64,000 nt of DNA from Xiphias gladius (GCF_016859285.1 NC_053414.1:27672261-27736260), one strand, 5' to 3'; shown: positions 1-15,577, counted from the first letter of the stretch. The notes: generated from the sequence alone by a model not told the origin. Program-made: numbers and translations.

Positions 1-694
1 TACATGCATGTTCGTACGTGCCATATGGTGAATGTAATAAACAATGGGAAGTACTAGAAAGTGCAGTGGATTGAGGACAGGCTTACATCTGCATTGGTAC
101 AGACAAGATCAGAGAGAGAGAGAGAGAGAGGAAATAAATACAGGATTACTGGAAAATGTCACATACGTGGACAGAAAATAGTGTCAGGCTCAAAAAAGAC
201 ACTGTGCACAACTGTCACTGACACACTGACAAAATATTTGATTTTTTTGTACTTGACTTTATTTTTTAACTATTAAAAATGTTTTTTCCCTGGGAAACCC
301 TGGAAAAACACACACACATTAAATGACTTATTGATTAATACTAAGAGTTTCAAAATACAAAAGCTCAACATGTCTCCTTAATGTACCTAAATGTGTATGC
401 CTGTGTGAGTTAGCATCTGTGTGACAGTGATATCCACATGTAGAGAAACCAGTGAAGACATGGTTACAGGCCGACAGATGAAAAAGTGAATGATGGATGT
501 AGATCCAGGAGGAGGGATAAAAGAGATAGAGAGAGTCGGATGAGAGAAGGAGGAGCAACAACAGTAGGAGATATGCCCCAGATTATCAACCAGTGTCAGA
601 TGCTCTAGAGATAGATAAAGAGGAGGGGTGGACAAGAGCGTGACAGGAGAGAGAGAAAGAGAAAGACGACCTGCATGCAAGCTGGGCTGCAAAG

Positions 695-754
695 ATGACT
701 GACGTGAAAAGCGTATCATCCGTGGAGGTCCCAGAAGGGAACTTAATGAAGAAG
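695..754 (+). CDS. cabp2: cabp2-like isoform 2, first coding exon
   Basis: Encodes 20 residues starting [15 protein letters not shown] and ending LMKK before a GTCAGT donor, phase 0. The ATG has A at -3. A GA-rich leader precedes it. It joins in frame to 1444-1626. The start is inferred from phase and from the lack of a better upstream ATG. Confidence 0.6.
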
Positions 755-3700
755 GTCAGTGGATGTAAATGCCAAAATTGGACTTTAAAATGTCCTAAAT
801 CCTGCGACTGTTCCACTTAAAAACTCAAGATGATATTCTGTAGTAACACAGGGTTTGTCATCTGAGGCCTGGCTGGCATGGTCCTACTTTCTAACCAAAT
901 TATTTTTTATTTTTACTTATTTAAACACAGTATCAATTTAGAGGAATACTGCATGTGTCAGAAAGTATTCCATTAAAGTTTCCATCAATGACAATGTTTT
1001 TCTGAGACTGTCAACTTTTCCAGTTTCTACCATATAGGAACTTCTCTGAGCTGGTACGTAATAAAGGATATATTAAATGCTAAATTCTAGCTGTGTAAAT
1101 GCTATTTGACCTAGAGTGGATGTTTGAGGGTCTTTTCTCTTAGTCTTATCTGTGCTGCAGGAGCTTTTTTTACCTCAACCTTTTTCCAATCAGTCCAGTC
1201 ATTCATGGAATTTTGATGCATTCAATCTTTAAGTGTGCAATGAGTTAAATAAATTTCAGTTCATTCATCCGTTCACTAATTTATCAATTTGTTCATAAAA
1301 TCTACTGCATGAATAGTCATCTCTAACTCAGTTCTCTTTCCTTTAACTTTCTTTTTTTTTCTGTCCATCCGTTATTTTATGTGTGATAACTTTTCTTCAC
1401 ATGCATTTCAACCTCTAACGTATGTTCATCCTGCGTTCTCCAGGGTTCCATCAAAAAGAAGATTGAGTCATTGAGGCGATGGAGTTCGGCCAGTATGAAG
1501 AGGCCTCCAAAGCCAAAGGCCAAGACCCTGAGTCTGTCCTCCCCTGTGGGAGACCCGGAGGACCTCTCGCTGCAAGAGGGAGACAGGAGGAAGCTGCGAC
1601 CCATCGTTGACTCCGTCTTTGGGCAGGTAGGATACTGAACTGAGCATTACAGCCCAGGTGTCTACTGTCTGACAATGCACATCTAGAAAAAACACAACAA
1701 GACAAACTGCTTGTCAGTAAATGAATGAATGAGTGACTGACCATCTAGAGTCTCTGTCTGAGCGCATCTCACTGCTACAGTGAGTTTAAACAGCTATGAG
1801 CGCATTTGAGGAAATGAGACCATTTTTTGGCCTGTGAATAAAACTTAAATCAAGCAAGATATCAAAGTCTTGCTTGATTTAAAGGTGCCCTGTGGAGATG
1901 TTGACCAGTAGCAGTCATATGGAGCCATGTTTTGATGAGTGGGCCTCCCTTTGACCATATCTATTGGCTCACACAAGACGCACTCACTGGGACACATACA
2001 GTACTTCTGCGACCTCTTTCATGCTGTTCCACTGATTGACAGTTGGTGACAGTTGGCAACGTGCCACGAAAGGAATGGGGAAAAGACCGCAAGCTAATTT
2101 GCCTAATTTAGAAGCTGATGTCTGATGTCTTCATTTGTTTAGAAGAAAACTCCACAGGGTACCTTTAAAAAATTTTTATCCAGTTGCTTTTCATAAAATT
2201 AAGATCAGTTCATGCGTATAACAAAATACAAACTAAGTGTGTTTTTTAAGGATTTAGGATTTTCCTTTATTACATTCTTTTCTTATGTCTTCATAAGAAA
2301 TTAGCTTCTATGGAAGTGCTAAATATGAGAATGTAAGAACATGACACCCCTAAATACAATAACATTGTTTTCTTAGATGTAGCACAGTAACCTACAATTT
2401 TTATATCAAAAATAAAAATAAAAACCAGTTATGGACAGAGCAGGGCTATCCATAGTGTCCTGACAATATTCCTGTGACCCTGTGTGTGATCATGTAGGAA
2501 AGAAAATAGCAGGAAGGATTATTTTTTCATTTCAAGTCAAAATCATGTGAAGAGGGAGGAGATGAACACATAATTAGATTTCTCATAGGCTGATGGAACA
2601 AGCCTATTTCTGAGGTCTTTGCCTCAGATATAGGTAATCACCTGACAGAGATAAACCACAGGCCAGTGGAAAACATGTAGACTCAAGCTAAATAAAACAG
2701 TGAAAGACAGTGTAGAAGTCAGAAAGTAAAAAAAAGCAGAAAGGGGAAGTTAATTGTAAATGAGAGTCAGAGTGAGACACAAGGGCAGAATAATCACTCT
2801 CTGAGTAGATCATCAGAGCTTCGGCCTCTCAGACTGATTTGAAACCCTGACCTCTGACCTTCCATAGGGCTTATAAGCATACTGTACATAGTCTTTGTCT
2901 GTGGGAAGTGTGTTCAAAATGCAAATCAGAGCAAGAAACAGATGGGGTAACCAGAGCGGTTAGGACGCTTTTTTTTTTTTTTTTTTTTCAAAGACTATAA
3001 GTTTGGATACAAAGACAGTGTTATAAATGGAAGATCGTCTCCATCGATCGTGTTTGTAGCGTCTGATTTGAATCTGTTGTTCTGTTATGGTGGTTGTATG
3101 CATGTGTACAGGTGTATACACATGCCGTTGTGTAAATGTCTGAATGTGTGTATTTAAATGGACTCTGTCAGAACTTGATCTGTAGTGCAACTTTGCATAC
3201 AGCAGCCTGAAGGCAAACTGCTGTAATGCTTAAAACTGCTTTAACACTTGAGTCTCACTGGTTTGGGCCAGATTTTAGTCATGTACGTACATGTAGTTCA
3301 AAGGCTCACAACAGCAACTGTTCGTAATTCATCCCAAAGGTGTCTGCGTCACCACCTGTGGCTCCAAGCAGCTCCTGGGGTACAGGTTTGTGGTTTTTCC
3401 TTGGGAAAACAAAAAAAAAAAAAGGCATTGTTTTTCATTTTCAGATTGACTGACTGAACTCTATATTCAGTTTTTTTAAAAACTGGAGCATGGTGTCTTT
3501 TCTTAGGTTCTCCAGAATTTAAAAAAAAAAAACAAGAACCAAAGGCAAATCAGTTTATTTAACAGTCTGTTTAAATCTGTTATCATGTAAGTTGCACTCG
3601 TTAGCAAGGCCAGCTAGCTAGCTTACTATCTCGAGTAGTAACGGAGCTTTATTCTTACAAAACCAAGCAGCATATCATTAGGTAACTACATTATGATGCT

Positions 3701-6700
3701 GGGCTGCTGGCTACATTAGGAAAAAATACCCCCTGTTCATAGCACATTTACTGTGTAATATTTCCCCACTGGTCCTGGATACAAAGGTTGAAACTCAAAC
3801 CTTTTGGAAAAAAAATACATAGGTAAGCAGCCAAAGGTTTGAATGAAATAACATTTTGATCTTCCTTTTTTTTTTCTCATCATACTTATAATACTGGGAC
3901 TAACAAGGTCGAGGCTGCAATTCAAGAACAATGTGGCTTCTACATGGAGCACCAGTGAGGATGCTGGCTTTCTGCCTGGGACATGTAGCTTTAGCCTCAG
4001 TCTTTTAGCGTGATTTCTTGTATGTAACCATCAAGTGCATATTTAAGTCCCCTTTACAAGATTAGTAAAAGTGAGCAAGTCAATTGAACAGTCAATTCGG
4101 GATCACGATTTTCAAAAACTCAAAATTTGTTCACAGTCACAAGACATTCATCACGGTTCCACTGAAAAGAAAAGGAGGCCCTGCTCTTTTTTTTTATTTT
4201 CTCTTTTTTTATCCTCCAGTTGTCATTGCCCAGATGAGTCATCCATACACCCAGCAGCAGATGGAGTGAATGATGAGAACCTGAAGGAAGGGAGGGGTGG
4301 GGTGAGGGCTGCAGAGCGGTGGATGGCTGGATGTCATCAAGCAATAGCTAAGAGATTGATTGTGATGTAAAGGGAGATTAGAGCTTGAACGAGTGAGACG
4401 ACAAAACTCAAGTCAGTAAGACACAAATCATCCATCCTACATGAGAAGGAATACACTTGAGGCACAAATTGCTTTCTAGTCAAATGTAATGTTCTGTGAC
4501 AAACATACAATTTTGTCGGATAAAGAACATCAAACTGTAAATGAATGAGTCAGTCAGTGTCAGTGAGAGATTTACTCAGTTTTAAAGTTGAGACTCATGC
4601 CACACAGTCATCTGCGTGCTAATCCACACTTTATACAAGTTTAATTACTCTGCTTTATTTTTTACTATCAAAGACAAAACATGGCTTATAAGTCAGTTTG
4701 TTTTTATTGCAAACTGGGACGTCACTCTAGGGTGTAGGCAGAGCTTGGTTGTTGGATGATACTGGATGGATACTGTTACTGTTAACTAAAAATCTTAAAA
4801 TATTTTCACCATGGTGTCACCTGTTCAATCCTCTTTTCTCTCCTTTTCTGTCTGTGATTCTTTCTCTCTTTTATCTGTAATGTGCGTTAGCGTAACCCGC
4901 TCATTTTGACATTTCAGACCCCCTCTTGCTGTACCCGACCGCTAAATGTCTTCATTACGTTTTCCAGCTTCTGCCTATTATCTGATTCATTCTGTGAACA
5001 GTCACCTTATGCATGCTGCAGCCTCCTGTCCAAATGTTAGAGATAAACTGGTGCATCCTTGGCTGCCCTCAGTATAATATAATCCATTATATGTTGGTGA
5101 ATTTATTTACTGGAGCATTTGGGAGGTTCTTTGTAATTATTGAGGTTAGGAAATAGTGTATTACATGAACATGTATTTATCAAGTGTTTGATGTCATCTG
5201 GTTATCTGATAAATAAGTCCCCTGAAATTCTCCAATGAAAAAGGTTTAAATGCAAAATAAATAAATTAAATTAAATTTTAAATAATAAAAACCAGACATA
5301 AACCCCAATCTTTAATCTAGCCAGTATCATAAGAAATTTTTCACAACTGGCGTTAAAGGGTGTAAGCTGTAACAAACAAGACATAAAGATGTCAGCCTCC
5401 CTTAGCAGCAAATAAATAAGTTGTTATATTATCTAGACGTGCATGTAAAGACTCTTCTAGCATGCGTTGAGACCAAAAACAGCCCTGCTTAAAAAGAAGA
5501 CAAGGGGCTGCGTAGGTGGGGGCATGTTGTTTAAGGTACTGTTAAGACAATTAAATATGTTTGAGTGACAAAATGCGTTTAAAGGCTTATCAGATGCCAA
5601 GACACTGGACAGCCATTTATAATTCTCTAAGACAGTACTACACAATGCTGGAAAGTTATTTATTCATTAAGTAATCATTTTTTGTGATGATGGCGGGGTA
5701 AAGAGTGATAGGAATTAGACTGGCCATTGCAGCACCTTGTCAGCTGATGTCACGCTGCATTAAAACAAAAGTTAAGCCTGGTTCATCTCTTTTTTGCCGG
5801 GCACCTTGTGTTAGCAGCCCCACTGCTGGACTGGTACCTTTCAAATTTATGAGGGCTGTCTTATTTCACGCAGAGCCAAAGTTGGTCTGAATGTGCCCTA
5901 AGATTTCTTTTTTACTAAAATTATTTTTAGCAAAAATTTTTTAGTTGACAGTGAAGAGGCCGACAGGTAACAAACATAGAGGAGTGTGACATTCCCTGGT
6001 CCTGCAAAAAAATTTAATTTCAATTAAACTGTATTTTTACAAAGACAAAATAACTCTTGAAGAAAGAAAATTGGTTTCTCTGTGAGATGGCTATACCTAG
6101 TCTTTAAAATGCTGCTTACATTTGCACTAGGGACCATTCGTCAGAATGTTTTAATTTACTGCAACTTTACTAAAGTTACATTTTTAATGCTTGACTGGAA
6201 ATTTAATTTTTTTACATTTTGGAATGGCTACTTTCACTGAAGCAAAGGGCTGAATACTTCTTGCACTGCTGAAAATGTGCTCCTCTCACGGTCTTTGTGG
6301 CTCTAGGAACCATTGTCTGTGCCTGGCTAATAGTTTGGCTACCTGCTCTCTTATGAGATTAGACAGGCTGGTTTGACGCATTACAGCTGCAATACTGTCT
6401 GATCAGTAAATAGTATCACAGTGTCTAAAGTGTGCTCATAGAGTGCTGTTGGACAAGGACAATTGTAAATAATTACAGTAGTCCACACAATTTTGGTTGT
6501 TGCTATTAGTTATTCTCAGTGTCATTCCTTGGTGCCAAAAGTAATCAAAATCCGCAAAATCTCTTGATCCAAAGAAAGATGTGGCAGTCAAGTTCTGTGG
6601 GAAACCTTGTATAGACTTGTGTAACAAGCTCTATTCTCACCTATAAAAGACAGAGCACTATTGTTTTATTTAAAACAGCAAACTCAAACTCAATGTATTA

Positions 6701-9700
6701 AAAGGAAAACAACTATCATTTAGAAACTGTTCTGTAGAGAATATATTACCATGAGTTTTAGCTCACCACTAAAAAGATCCAGGAGAACTGAATTAGCTGT
6801 TATATTTCAGAAAATCTTATTCTCCAATAGTAAACCAAGGTATAGAGGACATCATTTAGTTTTTAACTGCCAGGGAAGTGTGCAAACTTCCATAAGAAAA
6901 TGAATAAGAAAAATCATTTTTCTCCTTGCACATGCAAAATAATCAGCACAAATGTAATAGATACATGAACATACAGTATAATAAAGCCCTGAAGGTATGA
7001 GATGCGTCTTAGATTTCATCGATATTCTTCATACATCAGGCACTGGCATGTCACATAAAGAATTTAAGATTGTCATACAGTCTGCAGATGTGTTAAATCT
7101 GGAAAACCAACCCGATGAAGGATCCTTTGTACAACAGACCATTAAACGTCCAAAAATCTAGGGGTCTTGTGTGGCTTTAAAATTAACTAGTGCAGAGCCC
7201 GTTCAAAACGTGCTTGTTAACTAATTAAATAACAATGTTAAATATTTTATTCATGAATCTAATCATTATCTAATTTCCACATCACTGCTGTGTTATGATA
7301 TTAATAATAATAATAGACCCTGTTTGTCCAGAAAATACTGGACCTCAAGTTCAAAAGGACTGCTGTGACACTTACACTTACATACCTGTTTATTAAGTAC
7401 ACCGAGATAAAACTAATGCAGTATAATACAACAGGCCTGCCTTCGTGTTCAGTTTTTATTGAATCTGTTTGAAAGAGGGTGTTGATTTATTTTACTGGTC
7501 ATCTTGGAGGCTGGAATTTGTGGTGCTTCTGAACTGTACTGGGTTATACTGAAACCTAATTCCTATAAATGGGATTGACAAAATATTAGGAACACCTCTC
7601 ACAATACGGTCTGTTTTTATAATTAATGTCATAACACAGCAGTAACGTGGACATTAGATGATCATAAAATGATTGAATAAAATTTCGAACTATTAATGAG
7701 ATAAAAAGCACATTTTGAAAATACACTGCACTAGTTCTACTACTAAATGGAGAAATCTCTGTCTGTCTGTCCTTCAGTTTTTTCCAATCGACTTCAGATT
7801 TCCCGCCGTATTGTCGAGGACCCAAGGAAGTGCAGTGTGGACTGCAAAGGTTTTTTGGATGAGCGGTTCTTTTGAAACATAAAAAGAGAAACATTAAATG
7901 ACAGTTGGCCGACACATCCACGTAATCACTGATTAGGACAACGGTGCATCTCAAAGATGGCTGTTCCCGATCGAGACACGGATTCCTCCGGAAACCTTGA
8001 ACCTTCAAGCCTTAACAGTTAATGCAAACAGTTCCTACAGGTGCCCCAACTTCTGTTGAGTTCTTACAAACCCTCTGTCTGTACAAAGGCAGTGTTGGAA
8101 CAAACTGTGTTACTACTGTACTGCAGGAAGTTGGACTGTATATTGCTGTCAGAATGGGGAGAAAAAGGCAAGTAACAGAGGAAGACAGACTGGTTGGTCA
8201 GGGGTTCTTCCTACAGCAAGATAATGACCCAAAACATTATAAGAACTAGAAGGTGGCTTCACATGATGGAAGACCACCACAGTCTCCAGACTTAAACCCC
8301 AGGGAGCTGGTTTGGGATGAACCGGAAAGAAGGTGAAAGCAAAGCAGCCTGCAAGTGCAACACATTCCCGGGAACTTCTGCAACAGTGTTGGGATGAACT
8401 CTCTGAACAAGATTTCATTTCCACTGTAAAAAGAGCAGCACGAGTGTGTTCGGCAGCTGGATTAGTCAAAGATTGTGGTTTTATTTCGTTCAACAAGATT
8501 CCATGATTCATTGTTTTTATAATCTCCATTTGTTTTGTTTTTTCTATGTATTCATTTCAGAAACAATGAGACATTGAATTCTGTAAATTTAATAACAGCT
8601 GGAAAATTAAGGTGTTATAACTTCGTCCAGTTGTGTATATGTAGATTTTATAGAAGCAAAAGTATATCAAGCTCTGAACCTTTATCCTTTACATAAACAT
8701 AAACATAAGAATCGTCATCTACATTTTAGAGCTTTTAAAAAATAAATATATTCATTTCAATTTTCAGAAAATACCTTTTTCTATTGCTGTAATCAGAAAA
8801 CATCAGATCAAATTACATACTTAGAAAATGAGCTGAATTTTTACTGTTAAACCTCAATATTTGTAGACAATGCACAGGAAGCGATGAACAATGTTATAAA
8901 AACAAGAGCAGCTTTCGTAGACAGATTTAAAAGCACTGAGGCAGTCTGAGCAGCAACAGTTGTGTCCTATAGTCATGAGTGGAGATTAAGAACACACAGT
9001 TCCAACCTTTCTGTAACTTTCTATGCCTTCATCCTACTTATAACAGAGAATCACAGCACCTCCCATGAAAATGCATAAACAAAGGTGCAAGAGGCATTAT
9101 CCTCCTCTGAGGAATGGTTAAGATGGCGAGAATGAGAACAGGTGTGGGACAATCCAGGCAGCCATATGTGACTGCAGTATGTAAAAGGGTGTCAGGTTAA
9201 ACTGAAATCTTCCTTTGACGGTACCAACACCTTTTCCATACATGAACTCCTGGTCAACACAGTAAATCTGGGATTTGGTCTAAGTTCAGGTGTGATCACG
9301 GTTTCATGAAGTAATTAGTTTATAACAGATGTGTGGCTCAAATTCTTTACTTCTGTCTCTGCTCATGGTCTTTTCTTCACTCTCAATACTCAATATTTTT
9401 GTGGGTCTTATGCTTATACACGGGTTCGCTGAAGTGACGGTAAGTGGTGTGTCCACCCCTCAAATAGCAAATGTTTCTGATTTTGTTCTACATTGAGTAA
9501 TTCTCATGTTGAATCAAGATCAGCTCCTAGCTGTCAGCCGATGGACTGTCTTTGAATGCATATGTGGCTAGTCTCCGGGGGTGTCTAGAGCGTATTCCCT
9601 ACACAGTGTAACAGCGTGCTGTTGCCGGAAACAGGATTGATGAGAGCCGTGAGACTAAAACCAAAACAGTAAAGTTACAGGCCGTAAAAATCAAAACAAT

Positions 9701-12658
9701 GAGCTCACAGATGCTAAAAAAATTCCATATAACTGAGAAGAACTAGAGAGAGATAGAGTAATAATAACTCTCTGTGAGTTTATGACCATGAACAACCCCT
9801 TTCTCATTAATCTACATCATTTGTTAAAGTAGACACTCAAAAATATTGATTAGTGCAGCTATAAACTTGCAGTAACTTATTTTTGGTCATTTGGGGACAA
9901 TGGAAACAAGCTGGGAACACGACACTGACAGATTATCACTTTTTAAATTGATACGGCAGACACACAGTTGCTTATAACACACAATGTGGTTCAACATTAG
10001 AGTTAATTTGGAACTCTTTAGCTGCTCCACTGTGTTCATTAGCTTGTCACTAACTGTGTCTGTCTGCTGTTTGGAGCTGGGCAGGCAGTGTACAGATGGT
10101 TACGGAGCTTTTGTCTCTGAAAACAGCTGCCAACTGCAGCTGGAAACTACGCTGATGAGTGCAGCAAGAGTGCATGAAAATCCTTAAATTGTGGGCCAAA
10201 AGACCAAAATAACTGGCTGAAAGACGCTAAGATGCTTCATAAAATCATAGATTTTTTTTCATTGTTAGATAGTAGTACTTTTTTCCTACTTTTTTTTTTT
10301 TTTTAAATTCAGTGTTTCTCATAAAGGTGTGGAACTGGGGCATGGTTTCAGCCTTGATCTGTGTGCGGTGGGCCATGCAACTCAAACCCATCTCAACTCA
10401 CCTGGGTTCAGCTTGACTCCCCTCAACTTGATCCACCTTCCTATAAATTATCTTACAGATGACTTTATCGAATACGCCGTATAAATTTGCCAGTGAAAGC
10501 AGCTCACATTCAAGTTAAGACGGCATTGTTCGGTGTGTATGGATGGTACAGAGTAAACACACAAAGAGATGAACACTTTACATTTCAGTGGGATGTCAAA
10601 TAGGCTTCATATACTATATATAATCTGTCTTTAATGCACTGGGATTATGGTACCAACCTTGCAAGCGAGGCAACAGCGTGATCACAGTGATACTATGCAG
10701 CTGTAACGGGTGTATAGTCACAATGTGACGATAACTGCAAAACTGCAGTCACTTTTTAGATCTTGGTTGATTGAAGTGGATATCTGTATAGTTTAATTTG
10801 TAGTTCACCCTATTTGCCTGGTATGAACTGATTTACAGCCTTTACGATAAATATGTGTTTGTATGTCAGCGTGTATATGAAAGCAAGTACATGCATTCAA
10901 ATAAAGATACACACACCCCTCCTCAGCCGAGATGTTTGACGTGACCTGACCAAAGCTGTTAGCATAGCATGGCATGCAAAAATCCTGATTTTTGGAATGT
11001 GTCCATCGTATTGTTTAATGCCCTGGCACTGGATTTTCTGTTGGCCTATCTTCAATCCTTGTCTTTCAGGCATCTGGTGTGCTTGTTGTTGGCGAGAGAT
11101 GGAGCATGAATTCTCACCCAAATGCTCTGTTTTAGTGTTTATGGCTGCAAAGCTTTGTTTTCGCTCCCGGCACTTGGTTGATGCGAGGTGTTAGCGTTTT
11201 TTGTTGGGGTTTTTTTGGCTCTTTTTTTTCACTGAACCAGACAAAAACAGTTCTGCTGTCTCTTGCTTTCTCTTTGTGCTTTTATCTTTCATGCAAGTGC
11301 TACGTTTTTATGTTTAACCTTTTGTATTGGTGCAAGACGTTTCCACTTAATACCACCTGAAGCCATGGTTCCAGTTAATCTGAAGCATTCTGTGCATGCT
11401 TATGAAATATATGACGGGAAGCAATGGAAAGGAAAAGCCCGTCACAGGACTGAGGCTTCCATTTGCTAATCTGGTGGGTGTCCAGCTGGATCAGTGAGCT
11501 AAGGCACATACTATTATATAACCGAGACACTGTGGATTCAAATCCTTTGTTGTAAGTCATCTCATCGCTCTCTATCCTCTCTATTTAATAGATTATTCAT
11601 GGAACTTTAATTTTTTTAAGTCTATAGTAGGGTCAGACTACAGGGTGAGGTGGAGAGTCATGTCTGCGGAGCGGGTAGGGATCCTGTGATTGGGCCACGG
11701 GTGCTTGAAATTGGGTTTTCCTACTTAACATCTCCATGCTCCCTGTAACAATCTGCTGCATTTCACCTCTCTGTGTCTGCTTTGTTTGATGTCTACAAAC
11801 ACAAACATTTCAAACGAACCCGAAAACTAAAACGACGGGCTGGTGTCTTAAATAGTAAAGCATTAGGGTGACATCTGGTGGTATGGCATGAATACTACAG
11901 CTAACCACAAGTTACTCTTTTCGTTAACAACCCGAGCTCTGCTGCTCTCTGCCTGTGATGTACTCCGCGGTGTAGAGCAGAGGAAAGCTGCTCATGGGTC
12001 TTTATTCCTGCAAAGGTACCACATGAATGGGAAACTGTATAGAGGTTTGTCACATGGGTTCTCATTTCACAGATTTAGCAGGTCAGTGGGGGACGGCCCA
12101 GTTCTTTATGAGGACAGAGGAAAGGCATCAGAACAAGAGCAGCGATGTGGAGGGACCTGCAATAAAAAAGAAGGCTGCACTATGAGAAAAATGGAGAAAT
12201 AGTAATATGCATAAACAATATAAAGCCCAGAAACTCAGGAAAGAAATGCAGGGAAGTAATGGTTCTCATGAATAGATATGGGGAAATGTAGAAAGACACC
12301 AAAAGTGTTCCTAAACTGATCGTGGATGATTAGGGTTCCAGATGCTAAGTACTGGCTCTACAGATACTGTGCTAATCTCCGGCACACATGCAGCACCACA
12401 TGACCAGCCCCCTACAAGGGGTCGCAACACACGCATATACATCACATACAGTATATGTACCCTATATGTGATGGGTGTATACATATATGAACTCAAAAAC
12501 ACACGTAACGCACTAGGAGTTTACGAGATGGATTTTACATACAGAGGGGTCCAAGTCTGAGACCACTCGGGAAAGTATATGTATATACAGACGGGGGACA
12601 AATCAAAGGAAAAAACATACATAAAGTGTCTTAGTAAGGTGTTGGGCCACCTTACTAA

Positions 12659-12726
<68 letters not shown>

Positions 12727-15543
12727 CATGTGAGTATGTTGCAAAAAGTAGAGACTGTGAAGAAGAGTTTAGTGCTGCTTTTGGTGCCATCTGGTGGTTT
12801 TATATATGATCTTTAATTATATAACTTCCATTTAATCAGGTAATCTCATTGAAACCAAGAACTTTTTTCAAGAGGGACCTGAGAACAGCAGGTAAAAAGA
12901 AAAACAAACATAGCCAGACAAATCAAAGTACATACAGCATCAGAGACAATGACAGACATCGCTAAATAGATTTGAAGTTAAAAGTTTAAAATCGGCCGGT
13001 GGAAGACAAGTTTTAAAATTCTCTGTAATTCATTCCATTCATGAGGTGTGTAGAACTGGAGAGCATTCTGTACAGTCTGTTCAGTGCTCACCTGAAGGGT
13101 AACCCGAGTTAAGCAGGCCTGAGATCTGGTCCAGAGAGCAGTGGTATTAAATTTGAGAAGAGAAGTGATAAAATGAGACTGCTTTATTAAATCAAACTGA
13201 TCCAGTGTAGTTCTCCTCTTGTTGCTAGTGAGGACCAGCCTACTTTTTCACGCAGTTTTATTAATATAGACACTGTGGTTGACAGAAATGCAAGCGTCTA
13301 CCCATCACTCGCAGTAAACGGGCTGAAAGCAGCAATAATTAAGACCAGGATTCTCTCGTTCTTCTACAAACAGAAATTTGAAAGATACAATAATCCCATA
13401 TAACTTCGACAAATAGTAACTCTAATGTGAAATCTTAATCTGCAAAGTAACTAGGAAGTACATGTGTCAAGAGGAGTGTGAAGTATATACAAACAATATG
13501 AACTGAACTGAAGTGAAGAAAAAGTAGAAAGCAATTTCTAGATATTTCTACTATTTTTACATCATACAGTTACATATTGCTGGAGCTTGCTGAATTTTAC
13601 CAGGGCCATAGTTTACACCGAGGACATGTCCTCTGTAATTTCAGGAAAATTGGGGGTTTAAAATGACATGAGGGAAATTTATATTACACAGATACAAACA
13701 TATACAACAAGTTGGGTTTTTGAAGGTTCAGTCAAAAATTTAAAAAATGATGGTTAAATGTTTCAGGCATAAAAAAAAAAAAACAATAAAGTATATTCAA
13801 TTAAAATGAAAGGAATTTAGTCATCTCTACCAGGGTTACAAATTTAGAGGAAAAAAGTGTCATTCCAAATTTCATTTGGGAGCTAGTCAAAAATTTCAAA
13901 GTAAGATGGTGATGAGATTCAGACTAGATGAAATGACTTAAGTATGATAAATAAAAATAAAATAAAATTGAAAACCTGTTTCCAATATTTACACAGTTAC
14001 TTCCTTGAGGTTACTTCCCTTTCTTTCTGTCTCCCTTTTTTTTTAAGCTAATAGGGGCTGTCTAATATACAGTAAATATTCTTCTATTTCTCCCGCTTCA
14101 AGAACATACTCCCATGGCCTGTCAACATAACTCGTTCTCTCTAATCTGAAATTCCAGGGATTAAACAGGCAGCCAACTCCCCATCCATAATTCTACCATC
14201 TCTCCCCCTTTCTCTCGCTCTCTCTCTCTCTTTCTCTCTCTCTATCTCACTCACACACACACATATAGAGTTCTGCCAGACTAGTCATTTGGAGGCCATA
14301 AGCGCGATGTTGGAGAGGCAGACAGGGGAAGGTGGGTGGGGTGGATTAGATTAAGTTGGTCCAAATTCAAGGGATCACTCGTGGCAAGAGGGGGTGACAG
14401 ATAAACAGAAAAAGTGTGTGTCTGTTTGTGTGAGAGAGAGAGGCAGAGAGAGACTGAAAGGGAGAGAGAAAATGGTTGAGTCATTGCAATTAGAGCCAGA
14501 GTCTGGCAGCAGCAGGTTGTTTCAGTCCAGATAGGTCCCGGCTCTCCCACCCCACCCTGTCAATCTCCAGCACGCTGCCGCTATTCCTAATATCACACTA
14601 CACATCACAAAGCTCATCATGACAGCCTCCAGCAACCTACAGGAGTTTAGGATTTAATGCGTCCCCCTCACTGGACCAATAGGATCTTCATTTGTAGCAC
14701 GTGCACTGAGAGGAGTCGCTTTCAGTAGTAGTGGTGCAAGTGGAATCATTCGCTTTCGCCTCACTGGGTGTGAAAGGTCCCGTGGGATGCACAGGATGTA
14801 GTATGGATTTTGGAATCTTATATGACATTTGAACAGAGAGGGGGAGAAACAAAAGAAGTGAGGGGACAAACAGGGAGGCAAGGGAGAGGGGAAGAGAGTG
14901 AGAGAGAGAGGGCAGGGTGATGGGAAACATCAACAAGGCTTCCAAAAAGAACAGTAAAAGGAAGAAGGTAAGGATAAATTCAACTGCTTTTAGCTGACAA
15001 GAATAGATTGGTTAAAGTGTGGTTGAACTGATTAAGATATGGAAGTCGATGTCTTGTGGATGTTTGTATCTAAAATTAATAATCTGTGAAAGTCAGTAAT
15101 TTATATGACAATTTCTAAGTTCCATTTGGATACAAGAGCCATTCAAATGGATTTTGTTTCTAATATAGAATCTAAATAAATCTATATTTAAAAAACTGAC
15201 TGCCATTACAGTGAGAACTTGAGGTGTGAATTAGCCAGTATCATTGCAGTGATTTGGAATTTCGTACCTTTGTCTGTTTCCTAATCTGGCTGGTTCCCCT
15301 CCATTAAGGGGGTGTCACCCGTAGAACAAAGCAGCGCCCCGTTAGCTGCCGCCATGCTGGGGGGGCTGGGTGGTGCAGGTGAGGTGAACACAGAGGACGA
15401 GGACGAAGGAGGGAGCGAGCGGGAATTCGATGAGCCCCTGTGCGCTCTGGTTAAGAACTGCAACATGCTGCACAACATAGTGGGGCCAGCTTGTATCTTC
15501 CTCAGACGGGGCTTCGCACAGAGCCAGCTTGTATGTATGACAC

Positions 15544-15577
<34 letters not shown>

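Larger units (their letters stand above)
1627..14919 (+). other. Long first intron region of the cabp2-like isoform 2
   Basis: About 13 kb without a supportable coding exon. It holds a hairpin and MITE at 1.8-2.2 kb, poly-T/A tracts near 2.97 and 3.4 kb, a Tc1 transposase relic near 8.2 kb, dispersed repeats near 9.6, 10.2 and 12.6-13.3 kb, and CT/GA-rich tracts at 14.2-14.9 kb just before the alternative first exon. Open frames here are short and show no family signature. Confidence 0.6.

Noticed and set aside
7586-8008. 140-residue minus-strand open frame
   Set aside because: Antisense to and beside a transposon relic; no family features.
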